The position numbers and the translations under genes are program-made. Below, in pieces: positions 1 through 9,040 of a DNA stretch of 64,000 nt. Origin of the DNA: Phytoactinopolyspora halotolerans (lineage in GTDB: Bacteria; Actinomycetota; Actinomycetes; Jiangellales; Jiangellaceae); the NCBI RefSeq assembly GCF_010550675.1, contig NZ_JAAGOA010000007.1, positions 222,001-286,000 of the forward strand, read 5' to 3'. Each line of letters starts with the position of its first letter. Position 1 is the first letter of the stretch. The notes under the pieces are model-generated. The model was not told where the DNA came from and searched no databases. It saw only the letters and a list, made by a program, of their open reading frames with translations.

Positions 1-47
1 ATCTGGGCCCCCCCCACACGTCGGGCGGGTCCCCATTGTTACGGGGG

Positions 48-81
48 GGGCGCCGGGTGGTGCGGGGCGCCCGACCTTTTT
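48..81 (+). terminator. Probable intrinsic terminator of a gene left of the window
   Basis: Seven-base arms GGGCGCC (48-54) and GGCGCCC (66-72) can pair around an 11-base loop, and a run of five T follows at 77-81. This is the classic intrinsic terminator layout for + strand transcription. The upstream gene lies outside the window. The rest of 1-194 is G/C-rich with homopolymer runs and shows no convincing gene. Confidence 0.5.
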
Positions 82-194
82 CGTGTGGCTCGCGTGCTTG
101 TTGAGCCTCAGCGTCGTTTCAGAGCCATCAAAGCCGCCGTATACGCAACGGACACTCATCAAGCGCGCGCGTTGCCGCGGTCGCGGCCGTGAGC

Positions 195-449
195 TCAGCG
201 CCGACGACGGCGGGCGCGGGCGTTCCAGCAGCCGGTGTGCCAGTGCCGCCGTTCATCGATCCCCGCACCCGTGAACGTCGAACTCTCGGTGGGCCACGCG
301 ACGATGTGCGGTGTCGCGGGCCTGATCAGCTGGTCACAGCCCGGACATCGGTACGGCTTGGTGGAGGCGCTGCCGGTGATGCGGCGGACCACCCAGTCTC
401 CGTCGGGCCAGGACTCAACGTTCTCGTGCACCTGGATATCGTCTCTCAT
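195..449 (-). CDS. Small conserved actinobacterial CxxC/HxH protein (84 aa)
   Basis: The 84-residue protein carries a CPGC motif near residue 34 and a later HWHTGCW motif near residue 70, a Cys/His pattern suggesting a small zinc-binding fold. From memory it matches a family widespread in actinomycetes and often mislabelled 'ATP/GTP-binding protein'; no nucleotide-binding motif is visible here. The function is unknown. The ATG start (447-449) directly touches the ATG of the divergent MMPL gene at 450, leaving no intergenic base, so each gene's promoter must lie inside the other coding region. No Shine-Dalgarno sequence precedes this start, so a leaderless message is possible. The C-terminus is a run of arginines. 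Confidence 0.75.
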   Translation of the reverse strand: MRDDIQVHENVESWPDGDWVVRRITGSASTKPYRCPGCDQLIRPATPHIVAWPTESSTFTGAGIDERRHWHTGCWNARARRRRR

Positions 450-2567
450 ATGTTTGATCGCTGGGGCCGGGCCGTCGCCAGGCGTCGCCGATCTGTGCTT
501 CTGGTGGCCGTCGTCATCGCCATCGTCGGTGGAGGTTTCGGGGTCGGTGTCTTCGACGCGACGGTCCAGGGCGGATACGAGGATCCGAACAGTGAGGCAG
601 TCCAGGCCGAGCGGTTGATGGAGTCCGACCCGGCCGTGACGTCCGCCGACGTGGTCGCCGTCTACCGCGCGCCGGACGGCGGACGTGTCGACACCGAGGC
701 GTTCGGTTCACGGGTCCAGGAGGCGATCGACCGTCTGCCGGAGGATGCGGTCGCCGGCGCGACGACCTACTGGGATTCCGGGGCGACCTTCCTGATCAGC
801 GACGACGGTCGCAGTGCGCTGGCGCTGGTGACACTGGCCGGCGCCGACTCCAGCGAGAAACAAGAGCAGCTGGACGCGGTCGAGGAGATCCTCCAGGTCG
901 AGGGTGCCCGCACGACGCTGACCGGCCCGGTACCGCTCGAGTCGGCGATGTCGGAACAGACCAGGGAGGATCTCTTCCGGGCCGAGGCGATCGCCCTCCC
1001 GGCGACGATGATCCTGTTGATCATCATCTTCGGCGGCCTGGTCGCCGCGTCGCTGCCGGTGCTCATCGGCGTGCTGACGGTTCCGACCGCGTTCGGAGTT
1101 CTCCGGTTGATCGCCGCCGCGACCGAGGTGAACGAGTTCGCCGTGAACGTGGCGGGCCTGCTCGGCCTCGGGATGGCGATCGACTACGGGCTGTTCATCG
1201 TCAATCGGTTCCGGGAGGAGCTGGCTGCCGGGAACGACACCGAGAGCGCCGTGGCACGCACCGTCGGCACGGCCGGACGCACGGTGGCGTTCTCCGCGAC
1301 CCTGCTGGTGGTCGCGCTGTCCACGCTGCTGCTGTTCCCACAGAACTTCCTAGTGTCGCTCGCCTACGGCGGGATGGGTGCCGTCGCGCTGGCGGCGGTG
1401 GTGGCGCTCACGGCCATGCCGGCGATGCTCGCCCTGCTCGGACACCGTGTGGATGCCGGCCGGGTCCGCGTGCTCAGGGCCGAGCGCACCGAGCGGACCG
1501 CGTTCTGGTCGCGGCTGGCCGACGGCGTGATGCGGCGACCGATCCTCATCTCGGTGCCGATCCTCGCCGTCCTGGCCGTGTTGATCTCACCCTTCCTGAA
1601 CACCACCTTCGCGACCCCGGACGAGCGGGTGCTTCCGGACGGCAGCCCGGCGCGCGTCGCCGTGGAGGAACTCGAGGCCGGGTTTCCGGCCATCGGAGGC
1701 GACAACATCGAGGTGGTGATGCACGCCGACGACGGCGATGTTCCCGACGACGCGGCCGCCGCCTTCGCCGAACGCGTTCAGGCCCTGCCGGACGTCACAG
1801 CCGTCGAACGCACCAGTCCGCCGCAGGCGTCACTGGTGGTGTTCGAGGCGCAGTACGACGGTGATTCGACCGGCGGCCCCGCTCAGCGCGCGGTGGACGA
1901 CATCCGGGCACTGGAGCCGCCGCCAGACGCCGAGGTGCTGGTCGGCGGCATCACCGCACTCGACACCGACAGCCTGGACGCGATCGTCGAGCAGCTGCCG
2001 CTGATGGCGCTCGTCTTGGTCGGCGCCACGTTCGTCCTGTTGTTCCTGGCGTTCGGCTCCGTGGTGCTGCCGATCAAGGCGGCGATCATGGCGGCGGTCA
2101 GCCTCTCCGCCACGTTCGGCGTGCTGACCTGGATATTCGTCGACGGGCACGGGGCTGGGTTGCTCAACGTCACACCCCAGCCGATGGTGCTCGGCATGGT
2201 GGTGCTGATGGCAGCGGTCATCTTCGGGCTCTCCACCGACTACGAGGTGTTCCTGCTGTCGCGGATCGTCGAGGCGCACGCCGGTGGCGCCGGCACGGAG
2301 GAAGCCATCCGCATCGGGTTGGTCAAGTCCGGCCGGGTGATCACCGCCGCGGCGTTGCTGCTGATCGTGGTCACCGGAGCGTTCTCGCTCTCCAGCATTC
2401 AGATGATGCGATTCGTCGGAATCGGCATGATCTTCGCGTTGGCGCTGGATGCGACGGTGATCCGCATGCTGCTGGTACCGTCGGTCCTGAAGCTGATGGG
2501 TCCGGCCAACTGGTGGGCGCCGGGACCCTTCCGCCGGATCCAGCGCCGCCTCGCCCTCCGGCATTGA
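450..2567 (+). CDS. MMPL/RND-family transporter
   Basis: A 705-residue inner-membrane protein of the MMPL (RND superfamily) type, the normal length for the family. After a short basic N-terminus (MFDRWGRAVARRRR) there is a first membrane segment, a large extracytoplasmic loop, a block of about five segments, a second loop and a second block. The membrane-embedded D-Y pairs expected for proton relay are present in both halves (GMAIDYGLF and LSTDYEVF). Such proteins export lipids, siderophores or drugs using the proton gradient; the substrate cannot be deduced. The open frame continues upstream to 189, but the start at 450 gives the family's normal N-terminus and avoids overlapping the antisense gene. 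No clear Shine-Dalgarno sequence is seen. Confidence 0.9.
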   Translation: MFDRWGRAVARRRRSVLLVAVVIAIVGGGFGVGVFDATVQGGYEDPNSEAVQAERLMESDPAVTSADVVAVYRAPDGGRVDTEAFGSRVQEAIDRLPEDAVAGATTYWDSGATFLISDDGRSALALVTLAGADSSEKQEQLDAVEEILQVEGARTTLTGPVPLESAMSEQTREDLFRAEAIALPATMILLIIIFGGLVAASLPVLIGVLTVPTAFGVLRLIAAATEVNEFAVNVAGLLGLGMAIDYGLFIVNRFREELAAGNDTESAVARTVGTAGRTVAFSATLLVVALSTLLLFPQNFLVSLAYGGMGAVALAAVVALTAMPAMLALLGHRVDAGRVRVLRAERTERTAFWSRLADGVMRRPILISVPILAVLAVLISPFLNTTFATPDERVLPDGSPARVAVEELEAGFPAIGGDNIEVVMHADDGDVPDDAAAAFAERVQALPDVTAVERTSPPQASLVVFEAQYDGDSTGGPAQRAVDDIRALEPPPDAEVLVGGITALDTDSLDAIVEQLPLMALVLVGATFVLLFLAFGSVVLPIKAAIMAAVSLSATFGVLTWIFVDGHGAGLLNVTPQPMVLGMVVLMAAVIFGLSTDYEVFLLSRIVEAHAGGAGTEEAIRIGLVKSGRVITAAALLLIVVTGAFSLSSIQMMRFVGIGMIFALALDATVIRMLLVPSVLKLMGPANWWAPGPFRRIQRRLALRH

Positions 2568-2663
2568 TATCCATATGTTCGACGGGCTGTCGGCTCCCTA
2601 CTGAGCTCTGACTCCGGGTCGTTTCGCCGACATGCCGCACACAACATCGAGAGGAGCATGTGC

Positions 2664-3443
2664 ATGGCTGTGGCATCGCACGTGGTGACGGGAGGCGGGC
2701 GTGGTGTCGGCCGTGCCGTCGTGGAGCGGCTGCTGACCGGGGGCGACCGCGTCGTCGTCGTGGAGGTCGAGCACGAGCTGCTCGGCTGGGTCGACGATCA
2801 TCCGGCCAAGGATCGCATCCATGCCGTCATCGGCAGCGCCGCCGAGGAGGACGTCGCGAACCGGGCGGCGGAGCGTGCCCAGGAGGGCGCCACCCTGTCC
2901 GGCTGGGTGAACAATGCGGCGGTGTTCCAGGATGTCTCGCTGCACGACGGGGACCTCGCCGCCGTGCTCGGCGCCATCGACGTCAACCTCCGGATGGCCG
3001 TCACCGGCTGCGCCGTCGCGGTCCGGACGTTCCTGGACGCCGGCACCGCCGGCGCGATCGTGAACCTCTCGTCGCATCAGGCGCAGCGGCCCGTGCCCGG
3101 ATGCCTGCCGTACGCCACCGCCAAATCGGCCATCGAAGGGCTGACCCGGGCCGTCGCCGTCGACTACGGACACCACGGCATCCGCGCCAACGCGGTGGCT
3201 CTCGGCACCATCGCGGTCGAACGCTACGTGAACGACGTCGCCAGGTTCGGAGCCGAACACGGCTCGGCCTGGGCGCGCCAGACGGAGATGCTGCACGCCC
3301 TGGAGCGGGTCGGACGACCGGACGAGGTCGCGGGCACGATCGCGTATCTCCTCTCCGAGCAGGCGAGCTTCGTCAGCGGCACGGTCATCCCCGTCGACGG
3401 CGGCCGGGCCGCCCTGGCGCGGGAACCGGAGCTCCCGCAGTAA
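2664..3443 (+). CDS. SDR-family NAD(P)-dependent oxidoreductase
   Basis: A 259-residue classical short-chain dehydrogenase/reductase. The nucleotide-binding TGGGRGVG lies at residues 9-16, the NNA structural motif near 83-85, the catalytic Ser at 136/137 and the catalytic YATAK (Tyr150, Lys154). A typical C-terminal motif ([12 protein letters not shown]) follows. The substrate is unknown. An ATG also exists at 2658, but GAGGAG (2651-2656) is correctly spaced only for the ATG at 2664, so that start was chosen. The gene follows the MMPL gene by about 96 bases, which hold no other feature. Confidence 0.88.
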   Translation: MAVASHVVTGGGRGVGRAVVERLLTGGDRVVVVEVEHELLGWVDDHPAKDRIHAVIGSAAEEDVANRAAERAQEGATLSGWVNNAAVFQDVSLHDGDLAAVLGAIDVNLRMAVTGCAVAVRTFLDAGTAGAIVNLSSHQAQRPVPGCLPYATAKSAIEGLTRAVAVDYGHHGIRANAVALGTIAVERYVNDVARFGAEHGSAWARQTEMLHALERVGRPDEVAGTIAYLLSEQASFVSGTVIPVDGGRAALAREPELPQ

Positions 3444-3503
3444 CGACCCGGCGCCGTCGGCCTCCCGGCGGCGGCGCACCGCCCACCTGCCTGCCGGCCC
3501 CCG

Positions 3504-4274
3504 TCAGGCGGGCAACTCACCCCGCTGCAACAGCTTGTCGTAACAGAACGCTCCCAGCACACCACCCAGCGTCGGCGCGATCAGGTAGAGCCACCAGTGG
3601 GAGAAATCGGCCGCCACGATCATCGGTCCGAGCGTCCGCGCCGCGTTGAACGATCCGCCGGAGACGTTCAGGGTCACGATCACGCCGGCGGCGATCGTCA
3701 GGCCGATGGCCAGTCCGGTCCCTGCCGCCGTCGCACGCTCGTCGACCGCCGTCGCCATGACGACGATGACCAGGATCGCACCGAGGATCACCTCGGTGGC
3801 GAAGGCGGCGCCCCAGCCTCGATCACCGACCGCGGTGGTTCCGAGATTCACCGGATCCTCCCGTGCGACCCCGCTGAACATCATCCACAGCGCGAGTGCG
3901 GCGAGAACCGCTCCGGCCAGCTGTGCGGCGAGGTAACCGGGAACGAGCCGCCACGGGAACTTCCCTACCGCGGCCAGCCCCACGGTGACGGTCGGGTTGA
4001 TGTGCGCACCGGAGACGTGCAGGAATGCGTAGACGCAGATCAGCACGGCGAAACCGAAGGCGATCCCGATGGCCAGCGCCGCCAGCGGCGGGAGGTCCAC
4101 CGGACCCCCGACCGGCTCCTGCAGCGCCACCACCGTGCCTGCACCGAAGAACACCAGGATGAAGGTGCCGACGATCTCGGCGCCTACCGAAGCCAGCGCC
4201 GCTACCGGCGGAGCTCGGCGTGCAGCTGCTTGTCGCTCCGTCGTCTGTGGTTCCGTGGCCGCCTCGTCACTCAT
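3504..4274 (-). CDS. MIP-family aquaporin / glycerol facilitator
   Basis: A 256-residue membrane protein with six hydrophobic segments and the two half-helix loops of the major intrinsic protein family. The usual NPA signatures are altered: loop B reads HINPTVT and loop E reads SFNAARTLGP. The arginine that follows the second box is retained, so a selectivity filter is likely. It should conduct water or small neutral solutes. The start at 4274 is preceded by AAGGAGGT at good spacing, favouring it over an upstream in-frame codon at 4301. The N-terminal 30 residues are hydrophilic and probably cytoplasmic. It lies 49 bases downstream of the formaldehyde dehydrogenase gene on the same strand and may be cotranscribed. 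Confidence 0.88.
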   Translation of the reverse strand: MSDEAATEPQTTERQAAARRAPPVAALASVGAEIVGTFILVFFGAGTVVALQEPVGGPVDLPPLAALAIGIAFGFAVLICVYAFLHVSGAHINPTVTVGLAAVGKFPWRLVPGYLAAQLAGAVLAALALWMMFSGVAREDPVNLGTTAVGDRGWGAAFATEVILGAILVIVVMATAVDERATAAGTGLAIGLTIAAGVIVTLNVSGGSFNAARTLGPMIVAADFSHWWLYLIAPTLGGVLGAFCYDKLLQRGELPA

Positions 4275-4323
4275 CTCAACCACCTCCTTGTGGACGAGCA
4301 CCGGGCGGCGGCCCCGCCCGTTC

Positions 4324-5457
4324 TCAGGCGGCGGGCTTCAGCACGACCTTCGAGTAGCCTTCCTCGCGCCGGTCGAACCGGGCGTACGCGTCCGCCGCCT
4401 GGTCGAGGGGCACTTCCTTGGAGACCACGAAACTCGGCTCCGCCTTACCTTGGATGATCAGATCGCGCAGGAAATCCGAGTACATGCGCGAGTTGGCCTG
4501 GCCGGTACCCATCCGCAGGCCCTTCTCGAAGAACTTGCCGATGTCGAACAGCAGCCGTCCCTGCGCGGCGTTCTCGTCCGGCGCGCCGGGATCGGACGTC
4601 AGGTACAGGCCGACCACGCCGAGGGTCCCGGTCGGCCGCACCGTGTCCACCACATTGTTCAGCACCAATGCGGGCTGCTCTTCGCCTTCGGCGACGGTGG
4701 CCTGGTAGCCGACGGCGTCGATGCCCTTATCCGTCTGCCCGCCGTTGCGATCCTTGATCTGCTCGACGGCGTCGCCCTTCGAATAGTCGATCGGCACCGC
4801 GCCGATCCGCTCGGCGAGCCGGAGCCGGTCCGGCACCTTGTCCACCACGTAAACGGGGGCCGCTCCGCGGATGATGGCCGAGTACGCCGCCATCAGGCCG
4901 ACCGGTCCGGCGCCGTACACGGCGACGGTCTCTCCAGGACGTACGTCGGCGAGCTGGGTGGCGTGGTAGCCGGTGGCGAAGATGTCCGCCAGCATGGCGA
5001 AATCCTGCTCGTGCTCCTCGCCCGGCGGAAGCTGGACGCAGTTGTAATCGGCGAACGGCACCCGCAGGTACTCCGCCTGCCCACCCCGGTACGGGCCCAT
5101 GCCGACGTAGCCGTAGGCACCGCCCGCGCCCGGCGGGTTGACGGTCAGGCAGAACGCCGGGTTGCCCCCGCGACAGTTCTTACAGAACCCGCACGCCACG
5201 TTGAACGGCATCACGACGCGGTCACCCTGATTGACGGTGGCCACACCCGGTCCGACCTCCTCGACGACGCCGAGGTTCTCGTGTCCGAAGACGATTCCCG
5301 GCTCGGCGGCCGTCCGTCCCTCGTACATGTGCAGATCGCTGCCGCAGATCGCCGTGGTGGTGATCCGGACGATGACGTCGGTGGGATCCTCGATACGGGG
5401 ATCGTCGACCTGTTGGACCTCGATCTCGTTCGGTCCTTGATACACGACGGCACGCAT
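4324..5457 (-). CDS. Zinc-dependent alcohol dehydrogenase, glutathione-independent formaldehyde dehydrogenase type
   Basis: A 377-residue medium-chain dehydrogenase. The N-terminal GroES-like half has the catalytic zinc ligands (ICGSDLHMYEG and GHE) and the structural-zinc cysteine cluster (CGFCKNCRGGNPAFC). The Rossmann half contains VYGAGPVGLMAA. The sequence resembles the FdhA-type, glutathione-independent formaldehyde dismutase/dehydrogenase branch, which oxidises aldehydes with a tightly bound or exchangeable NAD. The exact substrate remains an inference. The ATG at 5457 follows a purine-rich GAGGAG. It is the probable first gene of a two-gene unit with the aquaporin. Confidence 0.88.
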   Translation of the reverse strand: MRAVVYQGPNEIEVQQVDDPRIEDPTDVIVRITTTAICGSDLHMYEGRTAAEPGIVFGHENLGVVEEVGPGVATVNQGDRVVMPFNVACGFCKNCRGGNPAFCLTVNPPGAGGAYGYVGMGPYRGGQAEYLRVPFADYNCVQLPPGEEHEQDFAMLADIFATGYHATQLADVRPGETVAVYGAGPVGLMAAYSAIIRGAAPVYVVDKVPDRLRLAERIGAVPIDYSKGDAVEQIKDRNGGQTDKGIDAVGYQATVAEGEEQPALVLNNVVDTVRPTGTLGVVGLYLTSDPGAPDENAAQGRLLFDIGKFFEKGLRMGTGQANSRMYSDFLRDLIIQGKAEPSFVVSKEVPLDQAADAYARFDRREEGYSKVVLKPAA

Positions 5458-5550
5458 GGCTCCTCCTCTTGGAGACGCTTTGCTCCTGTTGACGACGCTT
5501 TGCCCCGGGCCCTACCCGGTACCGGCTCGGGTATGCGCCGCCCCCTGGCG

Positions 5551-6072
5551 CTACCTCGCGCGCCGCCGGAGGAACCGCCACCACCTGCGGCGACGTTCTC
5601 CAGCCGGGAGAGCATCGACGCCCGCATCCGTGGCGTCGGAGCTCACCTCACACCGGGGCGTGGCCGTGACGCCCCGGGCCGCACGCCAGCCTTCGACGAT
5701 CTCGTCGACGTCGGCCAGCGGAACGATGATCCGCGGACCGGACGGGGCGCGCAGATGCTCCTTAATCTGCTGGTTGAGGGCGATCACCGCGTCCCGCACC
5801 GCCTGCTCGGTGCGCAGGTCACGCACCGTCTCCGGCAACCGGGCGAGCTCCTTGCGCAGCCGCAGCGGCGTCGGAAGCGCGTCTTCGGTGGAGAGCCCTT
5901 CGCTCTCCATCTTCTGCCGGATCCACCACATCTCGTCGTCGGACCGGCCGAGGTTGGTGAGCGGCTTGCCGGTGCCCGGGAGATCGTCGAACTCCCCGCG
6001 CTCCTCCGCCTCGCGGATCTGCTTGTCGATCCACGATTCGAAGCTCATGCCCCCGGGCTTGCGCTCGGTCAT
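5551..6072 (-). CDS. DUF1992 (DnaJC28-like) domain protein
   Basis: A 173-residue soluble protein with the DUF1992 signature early on (SFESWIDKQIREA, then GEFDDLPGTGKPL near residues 25-38), a domain also found in eukaryotic DNAJC28. The molecular function is unknown. The C-terminal 30 residues are arginine-rich and low complexity. The start at 6072 was kept; an internal ATG (MSFESW, 6048) is an alternative. Confidence 0.8.
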   Translation of the reverse strand: MTERKPGGMSFESWIDKQIREAEERGEFDDLPGTGKPLTNLGRSDDEMWWIRQKMESEGLSTEDALPTPLRLRKELARLPETVRDLRTEQAVRDAVIALNQQIKEHLRAPSGPRIIVPLADVDEIVEGWRAARGVTATPRCEVSSDATDAGVDALPAGERRRRWWRFLRRRAR

Positions 6073-6114
6073 GGCTCCATTGTGCGAGGCACGACCCGCC
6101 CGGTGGCCACCGCC

Positions 6115-7746
6115 CTACGACCCTGTCCGCGAGCGGCCATCCAGAATCAGCATCGCCACATGCAGGGACGTGACCGACTCGGCATGCGACAGGCCGACAC
6201 CGAGCACCTGCTCGATCCGGGCCAGGCGCTCGTACAACGCGGGCCGGGACAGGTGTAACGCAGCCGCCGCCGCGCTCTTACGTCCGCCGTGATCCAGATA
6301 TCCGCGCAGGACGTTCATCAGTGTGGTGCCGTGCTGCTGATCGTAGGTGCGCAGCGCCCCTAGCTCCCGCTCCGCGAAGGCCAGCATGCGCTCGTCGTCA
6401 CCGAGCAATCGCAGCAACCCGGGCAGCCGGACGTCCTCCAGCCGGTGGCAGTCGACATCCGCGCGGGTCGCGGCCCGCGCCGCTGCGGCGGCCACCTGCC
6501 GGGCTTCATTGAGGGTCCTGCGGGCGGCCTGCACCGCACTGACCGTCGTACCGGCGGCCACCAGCACCGGTACCGGGCGTGGCGCGGACGCGGCGGCCCG
6601 GCGGATCCGCCGCGCGAGCCCGTCGACGGTGCCGGTGCCGTCGGCGGTGCGCGGCAACGACAGCAGGCAGAGCACCGCCTCGTCGTCCACCACACTGGCG
6701 AGCATGGGCAACTCCGCGGCCCGGGCAGCGGCGGCAGCCACTTCGGTGAGGTCGCGCAGCTTGGGCGCGGACGGCGCGTTGTCGTCGGCGGGCAGGACCA
6801 CCAAACCGACCAGTTGCCGGTCCGGCAACGGCACGCCCGCCGCGGCACAGCGGGCCAGCACCGCGTCGTCCCACGGGCGTTCGGCGGTGAGCGCGGCCAG
6901 CAGCGTCCGGTGTGTCTGCCGTTCGAGGCTCTCCCGATCCCGGGCGGCCAGGCGCTGCAACGCGAGCGCCGACGCGCCGCGCTCGGCAAGGACGACGAGC
7001 CGCTGCGGCGGCGTGTCCGGACAGACGATGATCAACCGGCCCCAGTCGTCGCCGCGGGCTCCGACCACGGTCACCAACCACCCGGTCGCCTCGTCATAGG
7101 CGGTGCGTTCCACCGGCGCCACCGACCTGGACCGGCGTTCCCAGCCGGAGATCAACTCGTCGACGTCGACGTCGATGTCGTCGTCGCCGGCGTCGAGGTG
7201 GAGGATGTGGTGCCGGGTGGACTCCAGCACGACCGGGTAGCCGGCCAACCTGCGGATCTCGGCGAGGATCTCGCCGGGTTCCGCGCCGGCGATGCTCAGC
7301 TCGGTGAACGTCTGGTGCATCTGTTCGGCTGCCCGCAGTTCGCCGAGTTGCGCATCGACCACCAGTTCGCCGATCGCCTCGGTGACCCGGGCGAAGCGCA
7401 CCTCGCGCCGCCAGATGACCAGTGGCAGGTCGACGTCGTCGCACGCGTCCAGCATCGGTGCCGGCAGCTCCGACTCCCAGCGGCGACCGAGCTCGACGAT
7501 CAGCCCGGCGGCACCGGCCTCGACCAGATCGGCCACGTACGCCGCGAGCCCGGCGTCATCCGACGGCAGCGCGATGCCGGTGGTGAGGACGAGGTCACCG
7601 CCGCGCAGCAGGCGCGCGATGTCCGACACCTCGGCGGAGTGGCTCCACCGTACGCGCCGATTCAATCCATCGACCCCGGCCACCACGTGTGGTCTCCCCT
7701 GGCGGACGGCGGGCAGCGACAGCACCTCCGCCACCGTCGGTAACAT
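6115..7746 (-). CDS. PucR-family transcriptional regulator, probable controller of ald
   Basis: A 543-residue regulator. Residues 1-125 are a PucR N-terminal sensor-like domain beginning MLPTVAEVLSLPAVRQG. A GGDEF-related central region follows, and the C-terminal PucR helix-turn-helix lies around the last 60 residues (GGRKSAAAAALHLSRPALYERLARIE). The ATG at 7746 is preceded by AGGAG; the frame stays open to 7935 but that extension does not look like this family. The gene is divergent from alanine dehydrogenase with 133 bases between them, an arrangement that suggests it senses an amino acid or nitrogen signal and controls ald. Confidence 0.85.
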   Translation of the reverse strand: MLPTVAEVLSLPAVRQGRPHVVAGVDGLNRRVRWSHSAEVSDIARLLRGGDLVLTTGIALPSDDAGLAAYVADLVEAGAAGLIVELGRRWESELPAPMLDACDDVDLPLVIWRREVRFARVTEAIGELVVDAQLGELRAAEQMHQTFTELSIAGAEPGEILAEIRRLAGYPVVLESTRHHILHLDAGDDDIDVDVDELISGWERRSRSVAPVERTAYDEATGWLVTVVGARGDDWGRLIIVCPDTPPQRLVVLAERGASALALQRLAARDRESLERQTHRTLLAALTAERPWDDAVLARCAAAGVPLPDRQLVGLVVLPADDNAPSAPKLRDLTEVAAAAARAAELPMLASVVDDEAVLCLLSLPRTADGTGTVDGLARRIRRAAASAPRPVPVLVAAGTTVSAVQAARRTLNEARQVAAAAARAATRADVDCHRLEDVRLPGLLRLLGDDERMLAFAERELGALRTYDQQHGTTLMNVLRGYLDHGGRKSAAAAALHLSRPALYERLARIEQVLGVGLSHAESVTSLHVAMLILDGRSRTGS

Positions 7747-7764
7747 CCAGGAGTCTCCTGACAG

Positions 7765-7795
7765 TCTGTCGTGAATTGCTTGTAACGCCGACAGA
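7765..7795. promoter_or_regulatory. Inverted repeat in the PucR-ald divergent promoter region
   Basis: Perfect 7-base arms TCTGTCG (7765-7771) and CGACAGA (7789-7795) lie 17 bases apart, only about 20 bases upstream of the PucR start and about 85 bases upstream of ald. Position and symmetry fit an operator for the PucR protein, possibly autoregulatory. No known consensus was matched. Confidence 0.4.
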
Positions 7796-7879
7796 ATGCC
7801 GGTTGCCGGCTCCACAGGCAAGTTGTTCGATGAGTACGCGCGCCGCCCCGTCGAACCCCCACAAGCCTGAGGAACTCTC

Positions 7880-8998
7880 ATGAAGGTCGGTATCCCCCGC
7901 GAGGTCAAGAACCACGAGTACCGCGTCGCCGTCACACCGGCAGGCGTGCGCGAGCTGTCCGAACGCGGCCACGACGTGTACGTCGAACGGCACGCCGGCG
8001 CCGGGTCCGCGATCGGCGACGACGACTACCTGGCCGCCGGCGCCAAGATCCTCGACACCGCCGACGACGTCTGGGCCGAAGCGGAACTGGTGCTCAAGGT
8101 CAAGGAGCCGGTGGCCGAGGAATACCCACGCATGCGCGCCGGCCAGGTACTTTTCACCTACCTGCACCTGGCTGCCTCGCGCGCCTGCACCGATGCGCTA
8201 CTGGAACGCCGCGTGACCGGCATCGCCTACGAGACGGTCCAGCGCGCCGACGGCGCTCTGCCGCTGCTCGCCCCGATGAGTGAGGTGGCCGGCAGGCTGG
8301 CACCGCAGGTCGGTGCGTATCACCTGATGCGGTCCGCCGGAGGGCGCGGCGTGCTGCCCGGCGGGATTCCGGGCGTCCGGCCCGCCGAGGTCGTCGTCAT
8401 CGGCGCGGGCGTATCCGGGATGAACGCGACGGCCATCGCGGTCGGTATGGGCGCCGCCGTCACCGTGCTCGATCTCGACGTCGACAAGCTCCGGGCGGTC
8501 GATGCCAGATATACCGGCCGAGTGCGCACGGTCGCCGCGAACGCGTACGAGATCGAACGGGCCGTCCTGGGGGCGGACCTAGTGATCGGGGCTGTCCTGG
8601 TGCCGGGGGCACACGCGCCACGGGTGGTCACGCTCGACACGGTGGCGCGGATGAAGGCCGGCGCCGTGCTGGTCGACATCGCCGTCGACCAGGGCGGCTG
8701 CTTCGAGGGAACCCGTCCGACGACGCACGACGCGCCCACCTTCGCCGTGCACGACACGGTGTACTACTGCGTGGCGAACATGCCGGGCGCCGTCCCGGCG
8801 ACCTCCACGCACGCGCTGACCAATGCGACGCTGCCGTACGCACTCCGGCTGGCGGACCTCGGCTGGCGAGAGGCGGTACGACACGACGACGCGCTGGCCC
8901 GCGGACTGAGTACGCATGACGGCCGGCTGCTCAGCGCGCCCGTCGCAGCGGCATTCGATCTTCCCCACGACGACGGGCTGCTGGGCGCCGGGCGGTGA
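7880..8998 (+). CDS. ald: Alanine dehydrogenase
   Basis: A 372-residue NAD-dependent L-alanine dehydrogenase, which interconverts alanine and pyruvate plus ammonium. The N-terminus ([20 protein letters not shown]) is diagnostic. The substrate lysine and histidine regions are seen in LKVKEP and YLHLAA. The NAD-binding glycine motif [11 protein letters not shown] starts near residue 173. The length is standard. Control by the divergent PucR regulator is likely. Confidence 0.96.
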   Translation: MKVGIPREVKNHEYRVAVTPAGVRELSERGHDVYVERHAGAGSAIGDDDYLAAGAKILDTADDVWAEAELVLKVKEPVAEEYPRMRAGQVLFTYLHLAASRACTDALLERRVTGIAYETVQRADGALPLLAPMSEVAGRLAPQVGAYHLMRSAGGRGVLPGGIPGVRPAEVVVIGAGVSGMNATAIAVGMGAAVTVLDLDVDKLRAVDARYTGRVRTVAANAYEIERAVLGADLVIGAVLVPGAHAPRVVTLDTVARMKAGAVLVDIAVDQGGCFEGTRPTTHDAPTFAVHDTVYYCVANMPGAVPATSTHALTNATLPYALRLADLGWREAVRHDDALARGLSTHDGRLLSAPVAAAFDLPHDDGLLGAGR

Positions 8999-9004
8999 CC
9001 GAGC

Positions 9005-9029
9005 CCTTGGTGGCGGGCAGCCACCAGGA
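9005..9029. terminator. Hairpin between convergent ald and FUSC genes
   Basis: Arms CTTGGTGGC (9006-9014) and GCCACCAGG (9020-9028) form a nine-pair stem including one G-T pair around a five-base loop. It is centred in the 42-base gap between the two convergent stop codons and can serve both directions. No T-run follows. Confidence 0.5.
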
Positions 9030-9040
9030 TGGACATGCTG

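Noticed and set aside
2660-3649. Alternative + strand frame of 329 codons over the SDR gene
   Set aside because: It encodes an Arg/Gly-rich sequence without motifs, whereas the overlapping frame has a complete SDR signature.
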